From: Proales similis
Taxonomy: Eukaryota > Rotifera > Eurotatoria > Ploima > Proalidae
Direction of reading: 5' to 3'
NCBI GenBank assembly: GCA_019059635.1
Contig: JAGVRJ010000011.1
Location: 930,001 to 994,000 of the forward strand
DNA: 64,000 nucleotides
Positions 44,158 to 55,422 of this stretch are shown one piece after another. Position numbers and translations under genes: made by a program. Within the stretch, counting starts at the first letter, position 1, and the number at the start of each line of letters is the position of its first letter. The notes below the pieces were generated by a model. The model worked only from the letters and a program-made list of their open reading frames with translations, was not told where the DNA came from and searched no databases.

Positions 44158-46831
44158 ATGGCCGAAGCACATCAAGGCGTTGCGTTTTCATTTCAAGTGA
44201 CTGAGGAAGAAGGCTTACATTTGAGTGTGAGCTTCGACGCCATCAAGGCCATATTGTACAGTGGAGCGAGGTCTTGGCGCAAGGTTTTATTTCGACTAAT
44301 TAATCAGATCCTGAACGGAGTCTACCCGAGTCATCCGCTTAGAGGCGCAGCCATAATCACTGTGGTCACTGGGCTCAAGTATGTGAAAGGCGTAGACGCC
44401 TCGTTTGGAATTATTCCGATCATCAAGAGCAAAATCCCGTCCAGCTGGCTCTCGCCTGATAAGGCAGATCTGGCCTCTTGTATCATATTTTCGGGCGGCA
44501 CGTGGCTGGCGATCGTCGCGATCAGACGCTACTCGCTTCAGGCGCTTCTCTCCTACCAGGGATGGATGTACGAGTCACGAGGGAAGACTTCGCTGTCCAC
44601 CAGAGTATGGAGCGTGGCAATGAATCTCATGATGGGCTCCAGTCCTCGTCTGTACAGCTACCAGAGCTCATTGCCCTACTTGCCGGTGCCGCCGCTTGAG
44701 GGCACGATTAAGCGCTACTTGCGCAGTGTTCGTCAGCTCTACGACGAAGATAAATACAAGCAACTCGAAAAGGAGGCATTTGATTTTCAAAACGGAGTTG
44801 GACGCCGCCTTCAACGATATCTGCTCTTCAAGTATTTGATATCGTCAAACTACGTCAGCGACTGGTGGGAAGAGTACGTCTACTTGAGAGGCCGAGGGCC
44901 CATTATGGTCAACAGTAACTTTTATGCGATCGACTGTGTTCGAACCAACATAACTCCAATACAAGCAGCTCGGGCAGCAAATGTAATTGTGGCCGCGTTC
45001 GCTTATCGTCGTCTTCTGACCACCCAAGAGCTGGAGCCCAATTTTGCCATGGGCGTTATACCGCTCTGCTCGCGCCAGTATGATCGTCAATTTAACACGA
45101 CCCGTATTCCCGGTGAAATTACCGACCGGCTTGTGCATTACAATGACAGCAAGCATGTGGCTGTCTATTGCAAAGGCAAATGGTTCAAACTGCCTACTTA
45201 CTACGCCGGCAGACTGTTGAATGCCAAAGAGCTCGAGAGCCAAATTCAAAAGATAATCGACGATGATTCTCAATCTTCCGAGCCGGAGAAGTACTTGGCC
45301 GCGTTGACAGCTGGCAGCCGAATACCGTGGGCAAAAGCTCGAAACAAGCATTTCTCCAAAGGCGTCAACAAAACCTCCTTGTCCATAATTGAAAAGGTTG
45401 CATTTCCGTTTTGAGCCCGATTGGATGTTGGCATTAACTTTTTTAAACTGTTTAGGCTGCTTTCGTGGTCGTGCTTGAAGACGAGAGCTACGACTATGTA
45501 AGTGGAACTCGTCTCAGCTTCCATAATCTTTGTTTGCTCCTAAACAAAATTAAATTGAAGGAAAACTTGGACGGTTTTGCGCAAGCGATGCTTCACGGCA
45601 AAGGCTACGATAGATGGTTCGACAAGTCATTCAATCTAATTGTGTTCAAGAACGGTCGAGTAAGTTTCACGATCGGTCTCATGACGGTTTGATTCAAGTC
45701 CAAATTTCCCTTGTCTAGATCGGTCTGAATGTGGAACATTCTTGGGCCGATGCGCCCGTCACCGGAACTTTGTGGGAACACATTCTGTGCGACGAGTTCT
45801 TCAAAATCGGGTCAGTTAAATAATGAATTCGATCTTTGGTGACGCAGATCCGGGATTAACTTTGACACTTTGAAGGTATGACACCAACGGCCACTCGAAT
45901 GGAACCGTGCGCTACGATCTGCAGGACCCGGTTCGGCTCAAGTGGCAGTTTAACAAACAGGTGAGGCTCAGACAGTGCAAGAAGATTCAATCAAGATTTA
46001 CTCATTTGTTTCGAAATATTCAGATCGAAGAGACCATAATGGCGAGCTATGACGAAGCCCAAAAACTTTTGAGTGATGTCGATCTTCACATTGTGAGATT
46101 TGACGAGTTCGGCAAGGGCTTCGCCAAGACCGCCAAAACATCGCCGGACGCGTTTGTGCAAATGGCTCTTCAGCTCGCCTACTATCGAGATATTGGCCGA
46201 CACCATTTGACGTATGAGGCATCAATGACTCGTTTGTTCAAGGAGGGCCGTACCGAAACCGTTCGCTCGTGCACAATCGAATCGGCCGAATGGGTCAAAA
46301 GCATGATGAACCCGAGTGCCACCAATGACGAGAGACTTAAGCTGTTCAAGAAGGCCACCGATTACCACCAAGTCTTGTACAGAGATGCAATGTGCGGCAA
46401 AGGCGTGGACAGACACCTGTTCTGTTTGTACGTGGTCTCAAAGTACTTGGAGGTGGACACGCCGTTCCTGAAAGAAGTTTTGAGCGAGCCCTGGCGCCTG
46501 TCCACAAGCCAGACGCCTGCCGGTCAAACCAAGAAGCTCGATCTCAAGAGGTTTCCCGAATTCATCTCGGCCGGTGGAGGCTTCGGTCCGGTTGCTGACG
46601 ACGGCTACGGCGTCTCCTACATAATGTCTGGAGAGGACAACGTGTTCTTTCACATATCCTCGAAGCGAAGTTCGCCCAACACGGTAATCTACCGACTGAC
46701 CGTCCGTCCGATTGTGCTCTAAACTTGAATGCTTTGTTTAGGACTCGCATCGCTTCGGCGAAAACATTGTAAAGGCAATGCACGACATTAAGTTCTTATT
46801 CGAGCAAGAGAACAAGATTGCCAAAGGTTAA
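44158..46831 (+). CDS. CPT1: carnitine O-palmitoyltransferase 1 (CPT1)
   Basis: Six exons (44158-45396, 45456-45659, 45719-45810, 45876-45960, 46024-46683, 46742-46831) give 789 residues (human CPT1A 773). The start [15 protein letters not shown] matches the CPT1 regulatory N-terminus. Two hydrophobic membrane segments follow, then the acyltransferase core: [65 protein letters not shown] (expected catalytic His), [54 protein letters not shown] and [16 protein letters not shown]. Known role: outer-mitochondrial-membrane enzyme moving long-chain acyl groups from CoA to carnitine, inhibited by malonyl-CoA; the rate-limiting step of fatty-acid oxidation. No catalytic residue appears lost. The first exon is unusually long for this window (1.2 kb). 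Confidence 0.98.
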
Positions 46832-48085
46832 AACTTATTCACAATTACCGGTCCTGTGTGGCCAGGTGGCGCTTCACTTCCCCCATTTTGACCCGCATTG
46901 GCTCGAGGATATATTCTCCTCGATCAATCAAAACTAATTTTCATTTTATTAATTCTCATCAAATGCAATCCGGCAAAAAATTAAATTCAGTTCAAACTGC
47001 CAAGCAAAACAATTTTTTTTGTAATATTTATTCAGATTTTTTTTTATTGCAAATAAAAGCAAGTGTAACGAACAGACGCTTGAAATGTAATTCAGTCGAT
47101 TTGCGTTTAACGCGTGTGGCCAAGTGGTCTGAGGTAGACAGGCGGTCCATGTACTCTGCCTGAGGAATTAAACACTAAGATGACTGTAAAAAAGCAGTGA
47201 AACGTGCGTTAAGTTGCGTGGCTGCTGATGATGATGAATGAAGCCATGGTAATAAGGTATGATCCAATTAGAGTTAAAACTCGTGCTACTTCAAGTCGCT
47301 TAAATGCATCAAGACACCGCAATGTCTTGCAACCTGATTGAAATAAAAATCAATGCTCGCGTCAACATAAAGAGACTCCGCTCCGTTTCTACTCCTCATT
47401 CTTCATCATTTCAGTGCTAATTGTGCTCGACTTTGCCTGCCTGCCTCCAAGGCTCTAATCGACTCTTTAAGAAAATAAAAAATGAAACTCAGAGAGAATT
47501 GCTCTCAACATGTTTGCTGTTGGTTTCTTTCTTGGTTTTTGCAGAGCCGGAAAACGACGCCTTAAATTAGAGCGAGCGGCAGTTTTCTTCTACTTGTTGT
47601 TGCCGCTCTTTTTCTTTACTTCTGGAGAGGTAGCACGGTTGCTTTAAGTTGCTAATGCAAGGTAAACACATTTTGCATGCGATGCTTGTTATTTCGTTGC
47701 TTTTGGCTCGGTAAACACGGTGATGAGCGCCAGTCGCTTTGTTTGTTCAGTGATTGGTTTGCTAAAGCGGCTGCGATCGTGTTCAGCGCAGTAATCTGAT
47801 TAAATTTGAATCGGATTTTATTTATTGGGCAGTGATCGTCTACTGCCTGCGCGCGCGCGCACAGAATTACCTTCCCTATTCACTCGGGCTGGATGGCGAG
47901 GAAAAATGACGACAAAAGCAACGACGCCCAGACTCAACAAAACAATGCCATCACTCATTTTTGTTGAGTTGTCAAGCATTATTTGCGCTTGTTTTCTCTT
48001 GCTTCCTTGTCTGGCCTGCTCGGTCGGGCAGTCGTCTGGTTGAAATGAATTCGTTCCTCTAATACATTGTCCGTCGCAATTTCAG
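46832..48085. other. 1.25-kb spacer, no gene recognised
   Basis: AT-rich 3' flank of CPT1, then mixed sequence. GTGTGGCCAAGTGGT at about 47114 looks like the A box of a Leu/Ser tRNA, but no fold or B box follows. A GC alternating run (CGCGCGCGC) lies near 47848. Confidence 0.5.
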
Positions 48086-48816
48086 ATGGATTTCAGAGCC
48101 AAAGGAATTAGCAGCCTCTCTTATCAGATTTGGGACGAAGCCATCAGCAAGGAGACAGAGGCGCGCCTAAAATGGAATCTGAAATTCAATCAAGTGAATA
48201 AAAAATATCCGAACAATCACCATGCGAACTGGCCGGGCAAGTTCGAGGCGTATGATCTAGAAAAGCAAGCGAAATCGAGCAGATTCCGCGAGCCCGACTT
48301 CAAACAGCAGTCGGCCGTCGAAAAGAAGCCGGACCACTCGCGCGAAGTCAACGAATACTTGGAGAAGCTTGGCGTCAGAGAGGTCAGGACCAACAAACTA
48401 AAGCCCATATTTATGTACGATGCCGATAAGGAAGAGAAAGAGCTTATCTACAGCGGCATCAGCCGTGACCATGAAGGCCGATTTAAATACTTGACCGAGC
48501 GCAAGAAGAAGAATCCAGAGCAGAAGTTTCCGTTTCCAGTGACCAGTTCGATGGACTATGGATGGCGAGTGTACGACGAGGATTCAAAGCTCAGCAGCCG
48601 ACTTCGATCAGGCTCTGATCACTTTCTTTCCAGCGACGTGGGCGGCTTTCCATCCAAATATGCGATCAGCACGGACGCCATTGACTCCTTCTATCGCAAC
48701 AACGGTGTCTTAACTCAAGCACGTAAGTTGCCTTATCAACCTATCTGCTTTACGTCCAAAATCTGAAATCTCTTTGTTCAGTGCGAGAAGACCGAGTCAA
48801 ACCGCGCTGTAGCTGA
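48086..48816 (+). CDS. conserved-looking 223-aa protein, unrecognised (possible ciliary protein)
   Basis: Two exons (48086-48722 and 48782-48816) joined in phase 1 give 223 residues, MDFRAKGISSLSYQIWDEAI to the end ...LREDRVKPRCS. The protein is soluble, basic and Tyr/Trp-bearing, without membrane segments or coiled coil. A central block reads KYLTERKKKNPEQKFPFPVT, then SSMDYGWRVYD and, near the end, DSFYRNNGVL. The YGWR and FYRNNG phrases recall small axonemal microtubule-inner proteins, but I cannot place it in a named family and do not assign a function. The AATAAA at 48855-48860 lies 39 bases after the stop. HINFP converges from the right with a 152-base gap. Confidence 0.75.
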
Positions 48817-48968
48817 ACACTCGTTTCTATTTGTCCGACGGTTATATTTAAAATAATAAAATGCCGATTTGATGTTTGATGTTTGAAATTGAAAACAGTT
48901 GTTCGTTTTTAGGATTTATTCTGAAGCAATTAGAAAACAAGAAACCGAAGATGCTAAATGCCGGGCCA

Positions 48969-51079
48969 TCATTTGACAAGATGAAAGTTTTCGTCGATCA
49001 AATTGTTGAGGTCGAACTCGAGCGAAGTGGCCTGACGCACTGGCTCGGCCATGCTGTCATCCTGAAGCTCGTGGTTTGTAAATGCGTCGTATTTGAGCGA
49101 GTTCGAATCGCCGTTTGAAGAAAACGAGATTACCGGGCCGTGATAAGTTGAGCCAAACTCGAGCTTCTGCTCATGCTGCTGCTGAGACGGTGGTGGCGGC
49201 GACTGATTTCGGCGATCGTACTGATGCGAGTCGTCCAAGCTCTCTTCTATTTGACCATTAAGATTCAAATTCTGGTAGATGAGGCTCGCTGAGCTGTCCG
49301 CAATGAACTGATTTGACATTTCGGTCAGGCTCTCTGACATGGGCAAGCTGTCCTCTTCGCCGGTGGCGCCTACTTCGTCCGAATCTCTGCCACGCTTCAT
49401 CTGACTGACTAGCTCGACGCTTTCATACCGAAACGTCTGCAAGCTTCAATCGCTTACTCAATTAGACAGATTCGAATAGGCGACCCTGGGCTTTTCTCAC
49501 CGATAGAAGCCGTCTGCGTCCAGACGGTAGCGGAAACGGGAATGGCCTGACGGCCATTGGAAATTGTGCCGCTGCTTCAAATGCCTGGAAAGAGTGGATC
49601 CCTGGCAGTAGACCTTGTGGCAAACGTGGCACATGTAAGAGCTGCTAAATGGCTGGCCGTCGTTGAGAAGCAGTGAGCCCTCGCCGTTCTTTAAGGTAAA
49701 AGCGTTAAATGGCGCTACGCCGCCCATCTTGACTATTCATTCTTACGAGATGAAACTTGAGCATGTGACGCTTGATGTTGTTGATGTCCTTGCTCTTAAA
49801 GTCGCACTCGTTGCAGCTGTATTCGGTTCGTTCTGTGTGGCGCACATTTAAATGCTTGTTGAGATCGTGTTGCGTTTTGCATCTGATTTGTTCGTCAGTT
49901 AATTTGAAATGAAAGAATTAGAGGAACGCTCGCCATAGTGAAAGTATTGTGTTCAAATTACGCGTAGTCGCAAAACTCGCACTGAAACGCCTTTCGAGTG
50001 GTGTGCTTGTACAAGATGTGCTTGTTGAGATCGTTCTTGTCTATGCAGGTCATGTCACAGATGGGACATTTGCATTTGTTTACTAAAATCGGCTTTAATT
50101 GTCACTCTGCTTTGATTAGACTGATCTGAAAGCTTACTGTGCTTGCGAATGTGCTCCTTGAGCAGGTTGTTGGTGGCGAATTTCTTGTTGCAATGCGAGC
50201 ACTGGTAGCACAGGTCTGTGGCCGAGTCAAGTTAGAGCGAGGCCAAACGAACGAGAGGCCGCGAGAGAGACACTTACTGGAGTAGTCGCTCGAGCGGCTG
50301 CAGTGGTCAATGAATTTGCTAAATGTGGAGAAGAGGGCGCCGCATGTGGGACAAGCGACCAGCTTCTCCTGCGAATGATGACGCATGTGCTCGATGAGAC
50401 GGTTCTTGTTTGCAATCTTCTGCATGCAGTCGCTCCAAGCGCATTTGCTTGCTGTCATCTCAGTCGACGTCTGCTCGTTTACATGCTGGCGGATGTGACG
50501 ATAGAAATGCTCGGGACTGTTGGTTTCGTAGCCGCACTGGTTCCAAGCGCAGCCAAATTTGAACGGCAAGTCGGGCAGCACGTTGCGAGTCTGCTGATCG
50601 AGTTTGCATTCGACCACGCTCTGAACTGCGTTCAATTGGCCGCTTGACAAGTCGCGCTGTTCAGCTTGGAGGCGAATTCTTTCGAGCACTTTGGAGCCGA
50701 TCGCCTTCAGCTTTGTGTGAAACGCATGGAAGCGAACGTGACGCTCGAACAGCTCCCATTGCTCATTTGGCTGCTCCTGATCGACCTGCTGCTGCTGTGA
50801 AGCGTCAAAGTCACATTCGCGCCATTTACAGCAGCCGTCGACGCTCAACTCGTTCAGATGAAGATCGACATGCCTGAGGTATTCGTCGACGCAGTTGAAC
50901 GCCTGATCGCACGAGGCCCATTCACAGGCTAGGCTCAAGACGTCCTTGTCCGAGTAGTAGCATCTGATTCGTTGTTTCTCTTTTTTCTTGCCTTCTTTCG
51001 TCTTTGGCGTGGAGGAGACATCTCCAAGGCACTGGGCAGAGAGCGAGTCTGCCACCAAACTGTTCAAGTCGACTTCCAT
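48969..51079 (-). CDS. HINFP: histone H4 transcription factor HINFP (MIZF) homologue, C2H2 zinc fingers
   Basis: Six exons (51079-50278, 50215-50138, 50082-49962, 49882-49747, 49688-49501, 49443-48969) give 599 residues. About nine C2H2 fingers follow the spacing of HINFP, with family-specific phrases: WFYRHVEAH-like HFYRHIRQH, FHAFHTKLKAIG, NVLPDLPFKFGCAW, SQEKLVACPTCGALF, QCSHCNKKFATNNLLKEHI, KCPICDMTC, HNFQWPSGHSRFRYRLDADG and TFRYESVEL. Known role: activates replication-dependent histone H4 genes at the G1/S transition. The 49746-49689 intron is best read as 58 bases ending TTAAAG; a 19-base alternative also restores the frame but is implausible. The Met at 51079 (MEVDLNSLVAD) is the first ATG. 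The C-terminal 150 residues are low-complexity and acidic. A minus-strand AATAAA lies at 48915-48920. It is divergent with STAG. Confidence 0.95.
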
Positions 51080-51645
51080 AAAGAGCAAGCAATCTGCTTC
51101 TCATCTATGCGATCTCATGCTCGCTCCGACTAAAGTGCAATCGTAGCTGTCTCTTTCAATCTTTCAGGCTGATGCCAGTCGACACTCAAAGGCAAATCCA
51201 ACTCAGAGTGCAAACGTCCAATACAAAGTTTTGCAGTCACAGATTCTCGCAGGTATTAGGCAATCGGCGGCTAATTATGAAGATCGGGCTGCCTGCATTA
51301 TGCACGGGTCTGTTCCTTTTATGGAGCTCGATTAAATAATAATTTATGCATCATTAGGCCGGTTTGCATTAGCATAAATTGATTGAGTGGCGAGCACGCT
51401 CCATATTGCCGTTCAATTCGGCTCAGAGAAATCATAACGTTTAACTGGAAGCGCAATCAGCCGCCGGCCTCTGCTCAGTTAGCAAACTCGTAGTCAGTGC
51501 TGCCTATCAACGAACCAAATTAGAATTGCCGGCGTGCGCGCCAACATCGATCAAAACCCAAGTCAACACTGCCAAACCGAATTTGTCCGAATCGGCGACC
51601 ACAACGACACCACAAACGTGAGAGACATAGAATAGAAAAAAAAAA
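51080..51645. promoter_or_regulatory. divergent promoter region HINFP / STAG
   Basis: A 566-base gap between two genes transcribed outward, so both promoters lie here. AT-rich in the middle (about 51330-51375). No gene recognised. Confidence 0.5.
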
Positions 51646-54600
51646 ATGCTTCCACAACGAGAACGGATTGTTCGTCGAGCCAAAGAGCGGGCGGTCGAAA
51701 GCATGCACGAGCTCAACACCAAAAGTCCGGCCGTGAATGGGAACAAACGCGCCAGCCGGTCGTATAAGCCTTTTCCTGACCAGCAGCAGGGCTCAGAAGA
51801 CGAAGCGTCTATTCAGGCGGAGAACGAGACACTTGACACGCCACGCAAGCGCACAGCATCGAAGCGAACACGGAAGCCGACGAAGCAGAGAGAAGCCGCG
51901 CCTCGTCTGTATGAACAGGCGCCGGCCAACGAAAACGAACTGCCTCTGTTCAACGAGCTTGTTAACGGACAGTCGAGTCTGCAGGCGCTTGTCGACGATT
52001 GGATCGAGTTGTACAAACGAGACCAGTCGAATGCGATGCTCGACTTGCTGCGGCTCATTGTTCGCGCCAGCGGATGCCGCTCGACAAATGCAGTCGAAGA
52101 GCCAGTGCTCAGATCGAAAGAGTTCACCGAGCTGATAAACGAGCTCGCCGAGCTGTATGCAAACGCGGTCGAAGCCGAAGACGATCAGACAAGCGGCGGC
52201 GAGCAATACCCGTTCATCCAGAGCGCGGCGTGGGCGCGTCGCTTCAAAGCCAACGTGTGCGAGTTCATACAACTGCTGATAAACCAGTGCCAGCACAGCA
52301 TAATCTACGACCAGAACATGATGGACACTCTGGTGACGTTCGTGATCGGCTTGGCCGACTCGCAAGTGCGCGCCTTCCGACACACGGCCACGCTGATCGC
52401 ACTCAAGATCATGAGCGCGCTTGTCGACGTGCTGTTGGCGATCAGCGTGAGCAAAGACGCGTGTCAGCGTCAGTACAACGCCGAGAAGCACAAGACAGCG
52501 GCCAAGCGAGCGAGCGATCGACTCGAAATGCTGGCCAGCAAAAAGAGCGAGCTAGACGAGAACGAGACCGAGATACAGAACTTTGTCAATTTCATATTCA
52601 AGGCCGTTTTCGTGCACCGCTACCGGGACGTGTGCAGCGACATTCGCAGCGTGTGCATCGCCGAGCTGGGCGAATGGATGCTCAAGTGTGCGAACAAGTT
52701 TCTGGACGACACGTTTCTCAAGTACATCGGCTGGACGCTCTACGATCAGACCGCCGAGTGTAGACTGCAGTGCATTCAAGCTCTGGAGCCTCTCTACGAA
52801 CAAGACGACCTCTTCAGCCGTCTAGAGCTGTTCACATCTCGCTTCAAGCACCGTCTGGTCGAGATGACCGTGGACAAGGACCCGGACGTGGCAGTGGCAG
52901 CCATCCGCCTCCTCACAACTCTGGTCACTCAAAGCGACGAGGCGCTCGAAGGCAAGCACTGCGAGAACGTCTACGAGCTTGTTTATCACACGAATCGACA
53001 CGTGGCGCAGGCGGCCGGTCGATTCCTCAAGCAAAAGCTGTTTGTGAAAGTGGAGGAGAGCGGCGACACGAACACGTCGCGACGACGCAAGAAGGAAGAC
53101 AACGCCGTCTACCTTCAGCTTCTTGTTCAGTTCCTGATTGAGAGCGAGCTTCATGACCATCCCACTTATCTGGTGGACGCCATGTGGGACAGCCATGCGA
53201 TGCTCAAGGACTGGAAGTGCATGAGCGACATGCTGCTCGGCGACGAAGAGCTCGAGGACACAACCGAGCGACTGCTCATCGAGATAATGGCCTGCTGCGT
53301 GCGAGAGGCGGCCACTGGCGAGTACCCGGTCGCCAGGCGCTCGCACGCTCGCAAGCTGACTGCCAAAGAAAGCAAGCAGGTGCAAGACGACCGAGTCCAG
53401 CTCACTCAGCACTTTATCCAGTCGCTGCCCGACCTCATCAACAAGTACGTGGCCGACGCAGACAAGCTGGTGCATTTGCTTCCCATCATAAGCCACCTGG
53501 AGCTCGGCCAGTACACACTGCGACGCCAGGAGAAGAACCTCGAGCGCCTGCTCAATCTGCTTCAAGAGGTGGTACGCAAGCACAACGAGCCCCTGGTGCT
53601 CGAAGAGTGCGCCAAGTGCTTGGCGTACATGTGCGACGAAGAGAGCTCCGTGTTCAACCGCTGCAACCTTGTGCGCTCGAGCATTTTGGACGAGTTGACC
53701 GAGGCGTTCATGAGCGCCATGAAGCTGTTCGAGCAGTTGTCCGAGGTGGACGAAAATGAAATGTACCCGCTCATAATCGCTCTCAAGAGATTGTCGGCGT
53801 TCGCCGAGTGCCACGATGTGAGCAGCTACGATCTGGCCAACAACACGTTCACCATTCTCAAGTGGACCGTCTACAACGAAGGCTTTGGCCACGACTTTGT
53901 CAACAAGGCGCTCAATTTGGCGCGCAGCATCATCACCTGGAATCTGAACAAGCTCGTCGGCGAGCTCGAATCTGAGCAGCCGAGCGAAGAGCTTGAGCAG
54001 CTAATCGAGTTTGTGGGCAAGCTGAGCAAAAAGTTTTACAAACTCTGCAGCAAACTGTTCGCCAACGAGCAGCCGCACATTGCCGAAGAGGCCTACTTTG
54101 AGCTGTGCGATCTGCTCATACTGTTCAACGTTCACTTGGTGCAGCAGAACTCACGACTCGACGGCCTCGTTCTCGAGTGCAGCACCAACGACATAAACTT
54201 GCTGTCGGTCTATGTGATGGACCACGTGTTCACTGAGCAGGCGCTCAACGAAAGACCGGACACCGCCGAGCGTATTGAGCAGCTTCACAAGCGACGCTGC
54301 CTGCTGGCCGCCTTCTCCAAGCTAATCTGCTTCAACTGTGTGCCGATCAAGTACGCGGCGGAGATATTCCGCGGCTACATCAAGTACGCAAGCTCGTACG
54401 GCGACATAATCAAGCATTTGCTGGCCGCCTGTCGAGACATCAGCAAAGTGAACACTGCGCGCACGATCGCTCTGGCGCTTCAAAGAGAGTACAACGAGGC
54501 GAGCATCACGTGCAGAGCGAGAGACGCCGACTCGGCAGCGGACAGAAATGCGCCCGAAATGTTGTCGGTGCGCGAGCTCGCTCGGCGCTTCTGCCTCACC

Positions 54601-55422
54601 TTCGGACCAGATGCGGCGACCAAGTCACGTGATGCAATGCTCACAGTGCACCAGGAAGGAATCCGCTTCGCAGCGAGTCAAGAAGTGGCCTCGACGGCCA
54701 AAGCGCCGCCCAATCTTGCCTTCCTTGACATTGTGGCCGAGTTCAGCTCTCGTCTGGCGCCCACCGACAAGAAGACACTGATGACCGAGCTCGATCGCCT
54801 CTTTGCCCGACGCGCCAACAAACTAGAGCAGAATAACTGGGCGCCTTACTACGCCTATAGACTCAGTCTGATGGACGACGCGAGCGCCGCCGCCAGAACA
54901 GGCGAGCACAACGCCGACCAGACGGGTGTCAGTGTGGCTGGACGCAAGAAGCGCTCAAACGTGTCTGTGAATTTATCGGGCATTAGCGCCCTGAGAGAGA
55001 GCATGAACAGGAGCAAGGCTGGACAAGGAGTGAGAGGCGCCATTCCGGAGCAAGTCGATGAAGAGGACGAAGACCGGGCGGCAAGTCTAATTGGCGACGA
55101 GAACGGCGGCCTCTCGGTAATAAACTCTCACGCCGACACAACGGCGAGCGAGCTAGCGTCGCTCAAGCTCGGCAAGGCAACTCCGGCGCGTGCAAGCAAG
55201 CGATCAAGAAGTCCGCTGGTCGCCTCCGATAACTACAGCATGAACGAAACAGCACTTGAACACACGAACAGTGTATTGACTTCGACACGAATCGAAGTGA
55301 GCAAGATGAACGGAGTAAAGAGTTCAATCGCGATCGCCGCCATCTCGCGCAACGAGGGCCAGCCTCTGACCGAGGAGTCGCACGACTCCACCGCTACGCC
55401 TTCGAAGCGCAAGAGACGATAA
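51646..55422 (+). CDS. STAG: cohesin subunit STAG/SCC3 (stromalin), intronless
   Basis: A single uninterrupted exon of 1,258 codons. The HEAT-repeat body and the stromalin conserved domain match STAG proteins: DSQVRAFRHTATLIALKIM, VFVHRYRDVCSDIRSVCIAE, LGEWMLKCANKFLDD, LKYIGWTLYDQTAECRLQCI, LEPLYEQDDLFSRLELFTSR and FKHRLVEMTVDKDPDVAV. The N- and C-terminal tails are polar and basic, with TPSKRKRR at the end as a probable nuclear signal. Known role: HEAT scaffold that binds RAD21, DNA and CTCF-type ligands in the cohesin ring. The ATG follows an A-run and is the first in frame. Odd: it has no intron although nearly all its neighbours have several, and its codons are markedly more G/C-ending than in its neighbours. 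A functional retrocopy that replaced the parent, or intron loss, are both possible. An AATAAA lies at 55676-55681. Confidence 0.95.
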   Translation: MLPQRERIVRRAKERAVESMHELNTKSPAVNGNKRASRSYKPFPDQQQGSEDEASIQAENETLDTPRKRTASKRTRKPTKQREAAPRLYEQAPANENELPLFNELVNGQSSLQALVDDWIELYKRDQSNAMLDLLRLIVRASGCRSTNAVEEPVLRSKEFTELINELAELYANAVEAEDDQTSGGEQYPFIQSAAWARRFKANVCEFIQLLINQCQHSIIYDQNMMDTLVTFVIGLADSQVRAFRHTATLIALKIMSALVDVLLAISVSKDACQRQYNAEKHKTAAKRASDRLEMLASKKSELDENETEIQNFVNFIFKAVFVHRYRDVCSDIRSVCIAELGEWMLKCANKFLDDTFLKYIGWTLYDQTAECRLQCIQALEPLYEQDDLFSRLELFTSRFKHRLVEMTVDKDPDVAVAAIRLLTTLVTQSDEALEGKHCENVYELVYHTNRHVAQAAGRFLKQKLFVKVEESGDTNTSRRRKKEDNAVYLQLLVQFLIESELHDHPTYLVDAMWDSHAMLKDWKCMSDMLLGDEELEDTTERLLIEIMACCVREAATGEYPVARRSHARKLTAKESKQVQDDRVQLTQHFIQSLPDLINKYVADADKLVHLLPIISHLELGQYTLRRQEKNLERLLNLLQEVVRKHNEPLVLEECAKCLAYMCDEESSVFNRCNLVRSSILDELTEAFMSAMKLFEQLSEVDENEMYPLIIALKRLSAFAECHDVSSYDLANNTFTILKWTVYNEGFGHDFVNKALNLARSIITWNLNKLVGELESEQPSEELEQLIEFVGKLSKKFYKLCSKLFANEQPHIAEEAYFELCDLLILFNVHLVQQNSRLDGLVLECSTNDINLLSVYVMDHVFTEQALNERPDTAERIEQLHKRRCLLAAFSKLICFNCVPIKYAAEIFRGYIKYASSYGDIIKHLLAACRDISKVNTARTIALALQREYNEASITCRARDADSAADRNAPEMLSVRELARRFCLTFGPDAATKSRDAMLTVHQEGIRFAASQEVASTAKAPPNLAFLDIVAEFSSRLAPTDKKTLMTELDRLFARRANKLEQNNWAPYYAYRLSLMDDASAAARTGEHNADQTGVSVAGRKKRSNVSVNLSGISALRESMNRSKAGQGVRGAIPEQVDEEDEDRAASLIGDENGGLSVINSHADTTASELASLKLGKATPARASKRSRSPLVASDNYSMNETALEHTNSVLTSTRIEVSKMNGVKSSIAIAAISRNEGQPLTEESHDSTATPSKRKRR

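Noticed and set aside
47110-47170. tRNA-Leu/Ser-like A box (GTGTGGCCAAGTGGT)
   Set aside because: No acceptor-stem pairing, no anticodon stem and no GGTTCGA B box within the expected distance.
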